A stretch of 13,767 bases of DNA from Anaerolineae bacterium. GTDB lineage: Bacteria > Chloroflexota > Anaerolineae > JAFGEY01. Position numbers and translations under genes: made by a program. Under the pieces are notes generated by a model. That model searched no databases and was not told where the DNA came from. It saw nothing but the letters and a program-made list of their open reading frames with translations. The DNA is taken from positions 1 to 13,767 of the forward strand of contig JAFGJF010000058.1 of the NCBI GenBank assembly GCA_016929205.1. Direction: 5' to 3'. Of the stretch, positions 1-7,736 are shown piece by piece; the first letter of the stretch is position 1; every line of letters starts with the position of its first letter.

Positions 1-84
1 CGCGCCGTTGTGTTCTGTCAACGCGCCGTTGTGTTCTGTCAACGCGCCGTTGTGTTCTGTCAACGCGCCGTTGTGTTCTGTCAA
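1..84 (-). CDS. pstA: Phosphate ABC transporter permease PstA, N-terminal fragment (partial)
   Basis: Only the first 28 codons are inside the window. The TTG start at 84-82 overlaps the pstC stop (TTGA) and has a GGAGG Shine-Dalgarno six bases upstream, read on the minus strand. The frame stays open to the window edge and reads (L/M)TEHNGA four times. The identity as PstA is inferred only from position: pstA normally follows pstC, and the overlapping stop/start suggests translational coupling. No PstA membrane segment or domain is visible yet. The repeated N-terminus would be a hydrophilic cytoplasmic extension before the first membrane helix. The copy number at a sequence edge may be an assembly effect. 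Confidence 0.55.
   Translation of the reverse strand, partial: MTEHNGALTEHNGALTEHNGALTEHNGA
1..84. repeat. Four exact 21-bp tandem repeats
   Basis: Units lie at 1-21, 22-42, 43-63 and 64-84 and are identical; the first three bases (CGC) recur at 85-87. On the minus strand each unit is seven codons starting TTGACA, so copy-number change would add or remove heptapeptides without a frameshift. The array touches the window edge, so its true length is unknown. Confidence 0.95.
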
Positions 85-968
85 CGCAATCCTCCTTTGC
101 GTCGCTTTTTAAAGATCGTCACCGAAGCAGCCAGGTTGATCATAAAGGTCAGCACAAAGAGAATGATCCCGATACCAAACAGAGCGTGATAGTGAACGCT
201 GCCTTGCGCTACCTCGCCCATCTCGGCGGCAACTGTGGCCGTCATCGTGCGCGCGGGACGGAAAAGAGAGTCGAGGGTCAACGGCAGGCGCGCCGCATTG
301 CCGGTTACCATCATCACCGCCATCGTCTCGCCAATCGCACGTCCCATCCCCAGCATAACCGCGGTAACAATGCCCGATTTGGCGGCGGGCACGGTCACCC
401 GCCAGATGGTCTGCCACTCGGTCGCGCCCATGGCCAGGCCGGCATCGCGGTAGCTCTTGGGCACCGCGTCAAGCGCGTCCTCGGCAACGCTGATGATCGT
501 CGGCAAGGCCATATAGGCCAGGAGCAATGCGCCGGTAAAGGCGCTGAGGCCGGTGGGAAAGTGGAGCGTTTCCCGGATCAACGGTGCGACGATGGTCATA
601 CCAAAGAAGCCAAGGACCACCGATGGAATGCCAGCCAGGACCTCGATCATGGGTTTGAGTATCTCGCGCACCCAATTGGGCGCGACCTCCCGCACAAAAA
701 TCGCGGTCATCACGCCCAGGGGCAAGGCAATGACGATCGCTGTGACTGTGATCAAGATCGATCCCAGGATCAACGGCAGTGTGCCGTACAGGTCAAAAGT
801 GGGATACCAGCGCGCGCTGAACAGATTGTTCAACGGCACTTCCCAAAAGGTAGGCACCCCTTCGCGCAGCAAAAAGACAAAGATGAGCACGACAAGCCCA
901 ATGCTGGAAAAACCCAACACGCGGATCGTCGCTTCGATAACAAATTCAGACCATTTGGTACGCTTCAT
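81..968 (-). CDS. pstC: Phosphate ABC transporter permease PstC
   Basis: This 295-residue inner-membrane permease forms the high-affinity phosphate channel with PstA, powered by PstB and fed by PstS. An N-terminal membrane helix spans about residues 18-36, and several further hydrophobic segments follow from about residue 65 to 285. Family hallmarks seen are GIPSVVLGFFG (113-123), the EAA coupling loop around YRDAGLAMGAT (173-183) ending in VTVPAA, and GRAIGETMAVMMVTGN (209-224). Length is normal for PstC, and the tail is basic (FKKRRKGG). The ATG at 968 has only a weak GTGGA upstream. It lies 58 bases after pstS and overlaps the pstA start by the TTGA arrangement. It should be co-transcribed with pstS. 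Confidence 0.96.
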   Translation of the reverse strand: MKRTKWSEFVIEATIRVLGFSSIGLVVLIFVFLLREGVPTFWEVPLNNLFSARWYPTFDLYGTLPLILGSILITVTAIVIALPLGVMTAIFVREVAPNWVREILKPMIEVLAGIPSVVLGFFGMTIVAPLIRETLHFPTGLSAFTGALLLAYMALPTIISVAEDALDAVPKSYRDAGLAMGATEWQTIWRVTVPAAKSGIVTAVMLGMGRAIGETMAVMMVTGNAARLPLTLDSLFRPARTMTATVAAEMGEVAQGSVHYHALFGIGIILFVLTFMINLAASVTIFKKRRKGGLR

Positions 969-1026
969 TGTAATCCACTTTGAAAGACATGCAAACCCGA
1001 TTGTTTACTCCCCTACTGGGATGCGC

Positions 1027-1905
1027 TTAATTTGTACCCGCTGCTTGCAGAGGCACAAACCCCAATTCGGACACCAATGCCTGCCCGCCACTCAGAATCC
1101 AATCCAGGTAAACCTTGATCGCACCGGTTGGCTCACCGGCAGTGTACATGTACAAGGGGCGCGAAATGGCATAGGAACCGTCATTGACTGTCGCTACTGA
1201 GGGCAGCACGAACGGCCCGCCCTCATCACGAGCAACGGCGATCATTTTCTGATCGTCAGTTACATAGCCCAACCCGTCGTAGCCAATGGCGTTGGGATTT
1301 TGGCGTACCTCGACGCTGATCCCTTCGGATGAAGGCATAAGCAACGTATCGGGCGCAAACAAGAGTTCGCTTTTAGAATCACCCAGCCGGATCACATTCT
1401 CCAAAAAGTAGACATAGGTGCCCGAATTGGATTCGCGGGACAGCAGCACGATAGGCCGGTCCTCACCGCCAACCTCGCTCCAATTGGTGATTTTCATCGT
1501 GTATATATCCGAGAGCTGCTGCAAGGTCAGCTCGTCCACCGGGTTGGACGGATGCACGACGACGGCGATCGCATCGCGGGCGACGACAAACTCGATCGGA
1601 GTGATCCCGTTTGCCTCGGCGGCTTTTTTTTCTTGGTCTTTCATAGCCCGTGATGCATTGGCAATGTCGACCGTGCCGTTGATCATAGCCGCGATGCCGG
1701 TGCCCGATCCCCCTCCCGTCACCGAGATGCGAACGTCCGGTTCCTTTGCCATATAGAGCTCAGCCCAGGCTAAGGCCAGGTTAACCAGCGTATCGGAACC
1801 CTTATTTTCGATAGCTTGTGCTGCCGCCGGTTCGTTGCCGGCCTGCGCTGCCGCACAACCATATAGAAATAGGAGCAACAACACCCAGAAAAATCGTTTC
1901 ATCAT
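1027..1905 (-). CDS. pstS: Phosphate-binding lipoprotein PstS
   Basis: This is an extracytoplasmic phosphate receptor for the PstCAB transporter. A lipoprotein signal peptide is visible: MMKRF, then a leucine-rich core and lipobox LYGC with Cys17 as the lipidation site, followed by an Ala/Gln/Asn linker. Phosphate-binding elements of the PstS family are KGSDT (35-39), GGGSGTG (64-70), the IANASR strand after Asp80, and SRESNSGT (156-163). Length (292 residues) is typical. The start is ambiguous between GTG at 1908, ATG at 1905 and ATG at 1902; all leave the signal peptide intact and the SD is poor (GAGACA). It is the first gene of the pst operon, after the promoter at 1943-1971. No PHO-box-like direct repeat was recognised upstream. 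Confidence 0.95.
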   Translation of the reverse strand: MMKRFFWVLLLLFLYGCAAAQAGNEPAAAQAIENKGSDTLVNLALAWAELYMAKEPDVRISVTGGGSGTGIAAMINGTVDIANASRAMKDQEKKAAEANGITPIEFVVARDAIAVVVHPSNPVDELTLQQLSDIYTMKITNWSEVGGEDRPIVLLSRESNSGTYVYFLENVIRLGDSKSELLFAPDTLLMPSSEGISVEVRQNPNAIGYDGLGYVTDDQKMIAVARDEGGPFVLPSVATVNDGSYAISRPLYMYTAGEPTGAIKVYLDWILSGGQALVSELGFVPLQAAGTN

Positions 1906-1942
1906 CACTGTCTCGACTCAAAAGATCGGCTCATGGAGTGCG

Positions 1943-1971
1943 AGTTTATCACCGATTTGTATTTGCGTCAA
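1943..1971 (-). promoter_or_regulatory. Predicted sigma70 promoter of the pst operon
   Basis: Read on the minus strand, TTGACG (1971-1966) is followed by a 17-base spacer and TAAACT (1948-1943), about 38 bases before the pstS start. The -35 box covers the TGA stop (1970-1968) of the upstream cysteine-rich gene, so pst transcription begins inside that gene's end. Confidence 0.65.
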
Positions 1972-2399
1972 ACAAGGGCGGCAACCATTCTCATCGCTTC
2001 TTGCACGTACTCGGTGCACTGCTCGATCAGATGATTGGCCTTGAAATCAGCCTGTCCCTGTTCGGTGTTCAGATCACAGCCGATCAACTGCTGACAGTTC
2101 GTTGACCCAAAGCGCGCCTCAAATTCGTCGAGAAACTGCTGCACAAGTGTGTAACACTCCACGACCGGCTCGTCCGGCGAATCTCGACCGGCTACCAGGC
2201 TGATGCCCATCACAGCGCCGCTCACCGCTCCACACAGGCCACAACTCCTCGCCATACCGCTGCAAAAGCCAGTCGCGATGCGGGGAATGAGATCCGATTC
2301 GATCCCTTTCCATTCCGCAACGGCCAGGAGTATACTCTCGGCACAATAATACCCTGACTTGAAGAACGCTCCGCTTTGATGCACAACCTTATCGACCAT
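1968..2399 (-). CDS. C_GCAxxG_C_C family cysteine-rich protein
   Basis: This is a small soluble protein of 143 residues with eight cysteines (19, 46, 53, 56, 82, 102, 108, 128). The arrangement GYYCAES, GFCSGMARSCGLCGAVSGAVMG (here 44-65) and later single cysteines matches the C_GCAxxG_C_C family (TIGR01909-type). The family is widespread in anaerobes, has no established function and is suspected of redox or metal chemistry. The ATG at 2399 is preceded by GAGGT four bases upstream. It follows the hydrolase gene by 48 bases with no terminator between, so both should share the promoter at 3509-3537. Its stop overlaps the -35 box for pstS. No signal peptide is seen, so it is probably cytoplasmic. 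Confidence 0.85.
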   Translation of the reverse strand: MVDKVVHQSGAFFKSGYYCAESILLAVAEWKGIESDLIPRIATGFCSGMARSCGLCGAVSGAVMGISLVAGRDSPDEPVVECYTLVQQFLDEFEARFGSTNCQQLIGCDLNTEQGQADFKANHLIEQCTEYVQEAMRMVAALV

Positions 2400-2447
2400 T
2401 TGTACCTCTATTCAAACCGACACGTCTCATCTGGCTTTCAAGAACGC

Positions 2448-3452
2448 TTACGGGATCCCTTGTTCGACCAACCAGTCCTGAATAGCCTTTGCCGTCTGCA
2501 GGTAATTGTGCTCGTTCATCACGTTATGCCGGGCCTTTTCGGCAACGATGTAATCTGCGCCGTAATATGCCGCAGAGCGTCGTTCTGCTCGCTCGACAAG
2601 CAGTGGATCGTCTTCTCCAGCCACCCACAACATCGGCGTGTTCACCCTCTCCGGTGGAAACCAGAACGGCGGGTTGTGCTGAAAAAGGACAATGGCCGAC
2701 TCGGGCCCCAAACGAGGCTGCAGCGTCTCGAGCGGGATGGCCGCGTGCGGCCCAACCAGGAATCGAACTGCGCTATCCGGCGCCATCCGTACCATTGGCG
2801 ATGCGTCCCACGAAAAAAGCATAGAGAACATACCGATCGGGTCGTAAGCTAACAGGGCCAAACCCCCATCCTTGAACATGCTATGCGAGACCCAGGGAGC
2901 CACCAGGACGGCAGCACCAAGATCGTCAGCAACATATTTGAGATACCACTGCGTCAGAGCGCCGCCCATACTGTGCCCCATCAAGATCGGGCGTTGCGGC
3001 AGCCGGTCCATCTCGGCCTTCAAAAAGCCCAAGTAATAATCAAGCGTGCATCGGGCAATAGGGCGCTGCAGCAGCGATCCGGCATGCCCCGGCAGACTAT
3101 GGGCGTGCGTTTCCCAGCCCCATGAGGCAAACAGCTCTTGCCACAGTTGCCAGCACCACGCTCCGTGCCACATTCCATGCTGCATCACAATCGGAGTCTC
3201 AAAACGACGTTCCTTTGGCGTATAACGGATGCGTTCGATGCCATCCTCTATGGTATGGGTTCTGACATACGTTTCCGTCTCGGTTGTTTCCGAAAACGAT
3301 ACCCCTGTAGGGGCCTCGTTTCGGTAAAGTTTGAGCGATCGTTCGACATTTTTGCCGATCTGCCTCACTACCCACGCTTGTTGGGTCAAGAGGTAGCCTG
3401 CCGTCGCCCCCAGGCCCAACCCCATCCAAAATCTCAAGCCCGTTTTACGCAT
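2448..3452 (-). CDS. Alpha/beta-fold hydrolase, N-terminally membrane-anchored
   Basis: This is a serine hydrolase of 334 residues, of unknown substrate. The oxyanion-hole segment HGMWHGAWCW lies at 92-101, the nucleophile elbow GHSMGG at 159-164 (Ser161), the acid in GEDDPL at 279-284 (probably Asp282), and the histidine at ARHN (His309). Residues 8-29 are Gly/Leu/Ala-rich and could be an N-terminal membrane anchor or uncleaved signal. The ATG at 3452 is chosen because AGGAGGT lies five bases upstream. An in-frame ATG at 3518 is excluded because it falls inside the -10/-35 region of the promoter. It is transcribed divergently from alaS and is probably bicistronic with the downstream cysteine-rich gene. 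Esterase, lipase or methylesterase-like activity is plausible but cannot be specified. Confidence 0.88.
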   Translation of the reverse strand: MRKTGLRFWMGLGLGATAGYLLTQQAWVVRQIGKNVERSLKLYRNEAPTGVSFSETTETETYVRTHTIEDGIERIRYTPKERRFETPIVMQHGMWHGAWCWQLWQELFASWGWETHAHSLPGHAGSLLQRPIARCTLDYYLGFLKAEMDRLPQRPILMGHSMGGALTQWYLKYVADDLGAAVLVAPWVSHSMFKDGGLALLAYDPIGMFSMLFSWDASPMVRMAPDSAVRFLVGPHAAIPLETLQPRLGPESAIVLFQHNPPFWFPPERVNTPMLWVAGEDDPLLVERAERRSAAYYGADYIVAEKARHNVMNEHNYLQTAKAIQDWLVEQGIP

Positions 3453-3508
3453 GTCACACCTCCTCAAATCAAGCGTTTGTAACCTTGAATCTCCACCATC
3501 ATTCTCAA

Positions 3509-3537
3509 AGCATACCATACAGGGAGTCTGGTGTCAA
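3509..3537 (-). promoter_or_regulatory. Strong sigma70 promoter for the hydrolase gene
   Basis: On the minus strand TTGACA (3537-3532), a 17-base spacer and TATGCT (3514-3509) form a near-consensus promoter. Transcription would start near 3502, about 50 bases before the ATG at 3452. Confidence 0.8.
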
Positions 3538-3611
3538 TTCTTTTGGCACTTGCGTTCTGATTCAGAATTCGATACAATTCAGGTGTGGGGGACGAGCAAT
3601 GCGCGATTTGC

Positions 3612-3640
3612 TTGCACGATTCCCTAGAGTGTGGTAGAAT
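3612..3640 (+). promoter_or_regulatory. Candidate promoter of the alaS-mltG operon
   Basis: TTGCAC (3612-3617), a 17-base spacer and TAGAAT (3635-3640) lie 36 bases before the chosen alaS ATG. The -10 is preceded by TGTGG, as at the tRNA-Lys promoter. A second weaker pair, TTGCGT (3550-3555) and TACAAT (3573-3578), also with 17-base spacing, lies upstream and could act as an alternative. Confidence 0.5.
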
Positions 3641-3675
3641 CACACGCTATTATTCGAGCGATGAGGTACCAAAAC

Positions 3676-6489
3676 ATGACAAAATGGACCAGTGAAAAAG
3701 TTCGTTCCAGCTTTTTGGACTTTTTTCGAGAACGCGAACACACCATTGTGCCCAGCGCGCCGCTGATCCCGATTGGCGATCCGACGCTGCTGTTTACAAA
3801 CGCCGGGATGAACCAATTCAAGGACATTTTCCTCGGTTTGGCCAAACGCGACTATACGCGGGCCGCCGATACGCAGAAATGCATGCGCGTTTCCGGCAAG
3901 CACAACGACCTGGAAGAAGTGGGGCGCGACGGCCGGCATCACACTTTTTTCGAAATGTTGGGCAACTGGTCGTTCGGCGATTACTATAAAAAGGAAGCCA
4001 TCTCTTGGGCCTGGCAGCTCTTGACCCAGGTTTGGGGTTTGCCCGCCGACAAACTCTACGCATCAGTGTTCAGGGATGACGTCGGCGATCTGGGCACAGA
4101 CGAAGAGACAGTCCAGTACTGGCGCACGGAGACCGACATCGATCCCGACCACATCAAATTTTTTGGCCGGGCTGACAACTTTTGGGAGATGGGCGATACC
4201 GGTCCCTGCGGGCCTTGCAGCGAGATTCACATCGACCGTGGCCCCGAGCAGTGTGACATGCAGGACGTACCCGGACATATCTGCCAGGTCAACGGCGATT
4301 GCGAACGCATTATCGAGTTTTGGAACCTGGTTTTTATCCAGTACAATCGCCTCGACGCGGACACGCTGAACCCCTTGCCGGCCAGGCACGTGGATACCGG
4401 GATGGGTTTTGAGCGCATGGTGTCGATCTTGCAGGGCAGCGAAACAAACTATGATACAGATTTGTTTATGCCAATCATCGATCGTACGCAAGCCCTGCTG
4501 CAACACGATAGCGCCCAACGCGAGCAGCACATTGTCTCGTACCGGGTCATTGCCGATCATGCGCGCGCCATTACCTTTTTGATCGGCGACGGAATTATGC
4601 CCGGCAACGAGGGACGCGAATACACGCTGCGGATGATCCTCCGCCGTGCGGCGAGATTTGGACGCAAAATCGGTTTTGATGGGCCTTTCCTGGCCGAGAT
4701 CGCTCAAGTTGTGATCGATATGATGGGGCAGCATTTCGGCGAGCTTGTTGCCCGCCGAGATTTTATCTTGACCACGATTACGCAAGAAGAGGAACGTTTC
4801 CTGCGCACCCTCGACCGTGGGTTGGAACGAATGAGCGAGATCGTCGCAAAGACCAAGGCGGAAAACAAGAATGTGATCTCGGGTCGCGACACATTCGTCC
4901 TGTGGACACAGGATGGATTCCCATACGACTTGATTCGCGACATCGCCGAAGAAAACAACCTGACTGTCGACCGGGCCGGGTTTGACGAGGCAATGCAAGT
5001 GCACAGGACGATCAGCGGCAAAGGTGCAATCGGCGAGATCGACATAGACACCCTCAACCTATACAGCCGGCTACTTGAGTCACTCCAAGCTCAAGGCGAC
5101 CTGCCTGACCAAGGCGTCGTGCATCTCTATACCGAGGCTATCGAATTGCAGAGCAAGGTACTGGCCATACTGCGCGTTCAAGAGGACGATCAGGGTACCG
5201 TGCTGTTAGAGCAAATTGATCGCGGCGACCGCGTCGGTCCTGGGGACCGGGTCGAGGTTGTTTTGGCCGAAACACCGTTCTATGTAGAAAGCGGCGGTCA
5301 GGTGAGCGACAAAGGCTTGATCGCAGCGTATCAGAACGGCGCTTTGACAGAGGACGACAGCGAAACCACCGACGTTCCCGCTGTGTGGATGATCCAGATT
5401 GAGGAGGCCCGGCGCCCGATTCCGGGTTTGATCGTCCATGCCGGCGAAGTAGAAATGGGCGCGCCTGCCGTTGGCAGCGTTGCCTGGATAACAGTCGATT
5501 ACGACCGGCGGTTTGACATCGCACGAAATCACACCGCGACACACCTGCTGCACGGCGAACTGCGCTACGTGCTGGGCGAACACGTTCAACAAGCAGGCTC
5601 CCTGGTCGCACCGGACCGCCTGCGCTTTGACTTTTCGCACGGCTCAATGCTCACCCAAGACCAACTAGGCGAGGTCGAACGACTGGTTAATGCCGCCATT
5701 CTGACCGATTACCCGGTCGTCGAATCGACAAAAGCGTATCAGGAGGCTGTTGACGAAGGCGCGATGGCTCTCTTTGGCGAAAAATACGGTGATAAAGTGC
5801 GAGTGATCGAGGTTGGTTACGAGGATGACACTTTTAGCCGCGAGTTGTGCGGCGGCACGCACGTGACTCACACCAGCCAGATCGGCCTGTTTCGCATTCT
5901 CTCTGAGAGCAGCGTTGCGGCTGGGGTACGCCGCATCGAGGCCGTGACCGGCTTTGCGGCGCAGAAATTGGCTCAGGAACGCCTGGATGCCCTGGACGAA
6001 ACAGCAGCATACCTGGGATGCCCGCCTGAAAAAGTGGGACGTGAGATCCTGGCGCTGCTGGACGAACAAAAAAAGCTGCGAAAAGAGATCGACACCCTGA
6101 GCCGGCGGAACGCACTAAACCGCTTTCAGGAAGCCTTGAGCCAGGTGCAAAAAGTCAATCACGTTTCCGTACTGGCCACCCAGGTCCAGGCCGATAACGT
6201 GCAGATTTTGCGCGAAATGTGCGACAAGTTTCGCGAACAGATGCGTTCGGGCGTGATCGTGTTGGGCACCGTTATCGACAACAAGCCGATGCTGATTGCC
6301 GCAGTCACCCCCAACCTGGTTGAGCAAGGACTGCACGCCGGTAATCTGATCAAACAAGTCGCTCATGCTGTCGGCGGCAGCGGTGGCGGCAGGCCGACGA
6401 TGGCCCAGGCCGGCGGTCGCGATCCCGACCGACTGTCCGAAGCGCTGGCGTTGGTTCCCGACCTGGTGCGCGCGTCGTTGGAACAGTGA
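3676..6489 (+). CDS. alaS: Alanyl-tRNA synthetase
   Basis: It charges tRNA-Ala and edits mischarged Ser/Gly in the cytoplasm. The N-terminal class II catalytic core shows the conserved KHNDLEEVG stretch, RHHTFFEMLGNWSFGDYYK, and GDGIMPGNEGREYTLRMILR (motif 3 region). The editing domain has zinc-ligand motifs HTATH (His619, His623) and CGGTH (Cys725, His729). The C-terminal part has a coiled stretch and a C-Ala/DHHA1 end with GGSGGGRP and AQAGGRD. At 937 residues it is longer than typical AlaS (about 875), partly through an insert after IHIDRG containing CDMQ...HICQVNGDC. The ATG at 3676 matches family starts (MTKWTSEKVR) and has GAGGT eight bases upstream. An in-frame GTG at 3631 would overlap the -10 box. 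It is the first gene of a five-gene operon. Confidence 0.98.
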   Translation: MTKWTSEKVRSSFLDFFREREHTIVPSAPLIPIGDPTLLFTNAGMNQFKDIFLGLAKRDYTRAADTQKCMRVSGKHNDLEEVGRDGRHHTFFEMLGNWSFGDYYKKEAISWAWQLLTQVWGLPADKLYASVFRDDVGDLGTDEETVQYWRTETDIDPDHIKFFGRADNFWEMGDTGPCGPCSEIHIDRGPEQCDMQDVPGHICQVNGDCERIIEFWNLVFIQYNRLDADTLNPLPARHVDTGMGFERMVSILQGSETNYDTDLFMPIIDRTQALLQHDSAQREQHIVSYRVIADHARAITFLIGDGIMPGNEGREYTLRMILRRAARFGRKIGFDGPFLAEIAQVVIDMMGQHFGELVARRDFILTTITQEEERFLRTLDRGLERMSEIVAKTKAENKNVISGRDTFVLWTQDGFPYDLIRDIAEENNLTVDRAGFDEAMQVHRTISGKGAIGEIDIDTLNLYSRLLESLQAQGDLPDQGVVHLYTEAIELQSKVLAILRVQEDDQGTVLLEQIDRGDRVGPGDRVEVVLAETPFYVESGGQVSDKGLIAAYQNGALTEDDSETTDVPAVWMIQIEEARRPIPGLIVHAGEVEMGAPAVGSVAWITVDYDRRFDIARNHTATHLLHGELRYVLGEHVQQAGSLVAPDRLRFDFSHGSMLTQDQLGEVERLVNAAILTDYPVVESTKAYQEAVDEGAMALFGEKYGDKVRVIEVGYEDDTFSRELCGGTHVTHTSQIGLFRILSESSVAAGVRRIEAVTGFAAQKLAQERLDALDETAAYLGCPPEKVGREILALLDEQKKLRKEIDTLSRRNALNRFQEALSQVQKVNHVSVLATQVQADNVQILREMCDKFREQMRSGVIVLGTVIDNKPMLIAAVTPNLVEQGLHAGNLIKQVAHAVGGSGGGRPTMAQAGGRDPDRLSEALALVPDLVRASLEQ

Positions 6490-7733
6490 TGCGAAATTTG
6501 AGCCTGAGGCGTTCTCAAAAGCAGCGGAACAAAAAAAACGTGCAGCATATGAGCATTCTCGATCCCGGTGCATCTGCTGTAAAAGCATTGGTTATCGAGT
6601 TGGAGGATAACAAGGCGACCATCCTGGGACGAGGGCGAACTCAGCACGTGGGGGGGCTCGCTGCAGATGGATCGATCGGTAACCTGGATACGCTCAAGGC
6701 CGCTTGCGAAGGCGCGCTGCGCCAGGCCGAGGACGCGACCGAGCACACACGCGGGTACAAGATCGTGCCCGACGTTGCCTTGTTCTCTGTGCCTACAGCG
6801 TGGCTGTGTGGTGCGACCGGGTACGGCGGCGTCGAACGGCCGGCACTCGAAACGACGATCGAGGAGGTAGAATTCTACGAGCCACTGGCCCGAGCCGGAC
6901 GGCAAGCCCTTCGTCACCTGGGGCGCGTGACCGGTCCGGGCGACTGGGAACTACTGGATGCGACGTTGATCTCGTTCAGCGTAAACGACAACCCAGTAAC
7001 GGATCCTGTGGGGTTTCGCGGCCATTTGCTGGCAGCGGAGGTTTTTGTCGTGGCAGCACCGCGCCACGCGCTTGCCAGTTTGCGCCAGATCGCAGATGCG
7101 CTGCAGTTAGAACCGCCACAATTGGTTGCCGAGCCATTGGCATTGGCCACAGCATCACCTAGCGACGGTCTCATCGTACAGGTTGGCGCTGCCACCACCG
7201 GGTTGATTCTGACCCGCAGCCGCGCTCCTGTTGCCTTTGACAGTGTCTTGCAGGCCGGCACCGCCTGGGCACATGCCTGCAGCGATAGATTTCGTCTCTC
7301 GTCCGCGCGTGCCGAGACAGCATTACGCACTTTTGCAGGCGGCGGGCTCAATGCTGAGGACATGGCGGTGATGCAACAAGCGTTGCAGCCGGTTTTGGGC
7401 GCGTGGCTGCCAGAGTTGATTGAGACGCTGCAATCTTGGAACAAGAATACACTGACCTGGTCGCCCAACATCTATTTGTGCGGTGGCGCAAGCATCATAC
7501 CCGGCGTGCAGGAAACGATAGCACGAGCACGTTGGGTAGACGCGTTGCCTTTTTCACGCACACCAGATACACGCACCTGGGATGGCTCAAATGCTGCACA
7601 GGTCACCGACCTGACGCCAGCTCGTTGGCAGTTGGACAGCGTTACCACGCTGTCACTGGCGGCGTGGGCCGTCCACGACCAAGACAAGCGAATGCCAGAC
7701 AACATGCTGAGAGCATCTCTGGAACTGGAATAG
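6489..7733 (+). CDS. FtsA/PilM-like actin-fold protein of unknown role
   Basis: This protein of about 414 residues resembles the actin-like ATPase fold of FtsA and PilM. Seen: a phosphate-1-like ILDPGASAVKALVIE near the start, FSVPTAW (strand typical of FtsA), an inserted subdomain ending RQIADALQLEPPQLVAEPLA, a phosphate-2-like region VQVGAATTGLILT, LQAGTAWAHA, and an adenosine motif YLCGGASIIPGV. The usual acidic residue opening phosphate-2 (DxG) is replaced by Gln-Val, so ATP hydrolysis may be altered. No transmembrane helix is seen. The start is uncertain: ATG 6489 overlaps the alaS stop (TGATG), whereas ATG 6549 (MSILDPG) begins exactly where the domain begins but lacks an SD. It is followed after three bases by the membrane gp47-like gene, suggesting that the two proteins work together at the membrane. 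Confidence 0.75.
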   Translation: MRNLSLRRSQKQRNKKNVQHMSILDPGASAVKALVIELEDNKATILGRGRTQHVGGLAADGSIGNLDTLKAACEGALRQAEDATEHTRGYKIVPDVALFSVPTAWLCGATGYGGVERPALETTIEEVEFYEPLARAGRQALRHLGRVTGPGDWELLDATLISFSVNDNPVTDPVGFRGHLLAAEVFVVAAPRHALASLRQIADALQLEPPQLVAEPLALATASPSDGLIVQVGAATTGLILTRSRAPVAFDSVLQAGTAWAHACSDRFRLSSARAETALRTFAGGGLNAEDMAVMQQALQPVLGAWLPELIETLQSWNKNTLTWSPNIYLCGGASIIPGVQETIARARWVDALPFSRTPDTRTWDGSNAAQVTDLTPARWQLDSVTTLSLAAWAVHDQDKRMPDNMLRASLELE

Positions 7734-7736
7734 ACG

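Noticed and set aside
1..84. Array as CRISPR, or the four TTGACA hexamers as a set of -35 boxes
   Set aside because: The units are direct head-to-tail copies with no spacers, and no -10 boxes at 17-base distance accompany the hexamers; in-frame coding with a good SD explains them better.
186..983. Long plus-strand open frame opposite pstC
   Set aside because: It is antisense to a clear PstC, rich in His/Arg/Gln/Asp and without any recognisable domain or SD.
3453..3518. Upstream ATG for the hydrolase at 3518
   Set aside because: It lies within the promoter, ahead of the expected transcript start, while ATG 3452 has a strong SD.
3631..3675. GTG 3631 or ATG 3661 as the alaS start
   Set aside because: The first overlaps the predicted -10 box, the second has no SD, and family N-termini match ATG 3676.
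4063..5004. Long minus-strand open frame opposite alaS
   Set aside because: It mirrors the alaS codon pattern and shows no protein motif; a shadow frame.
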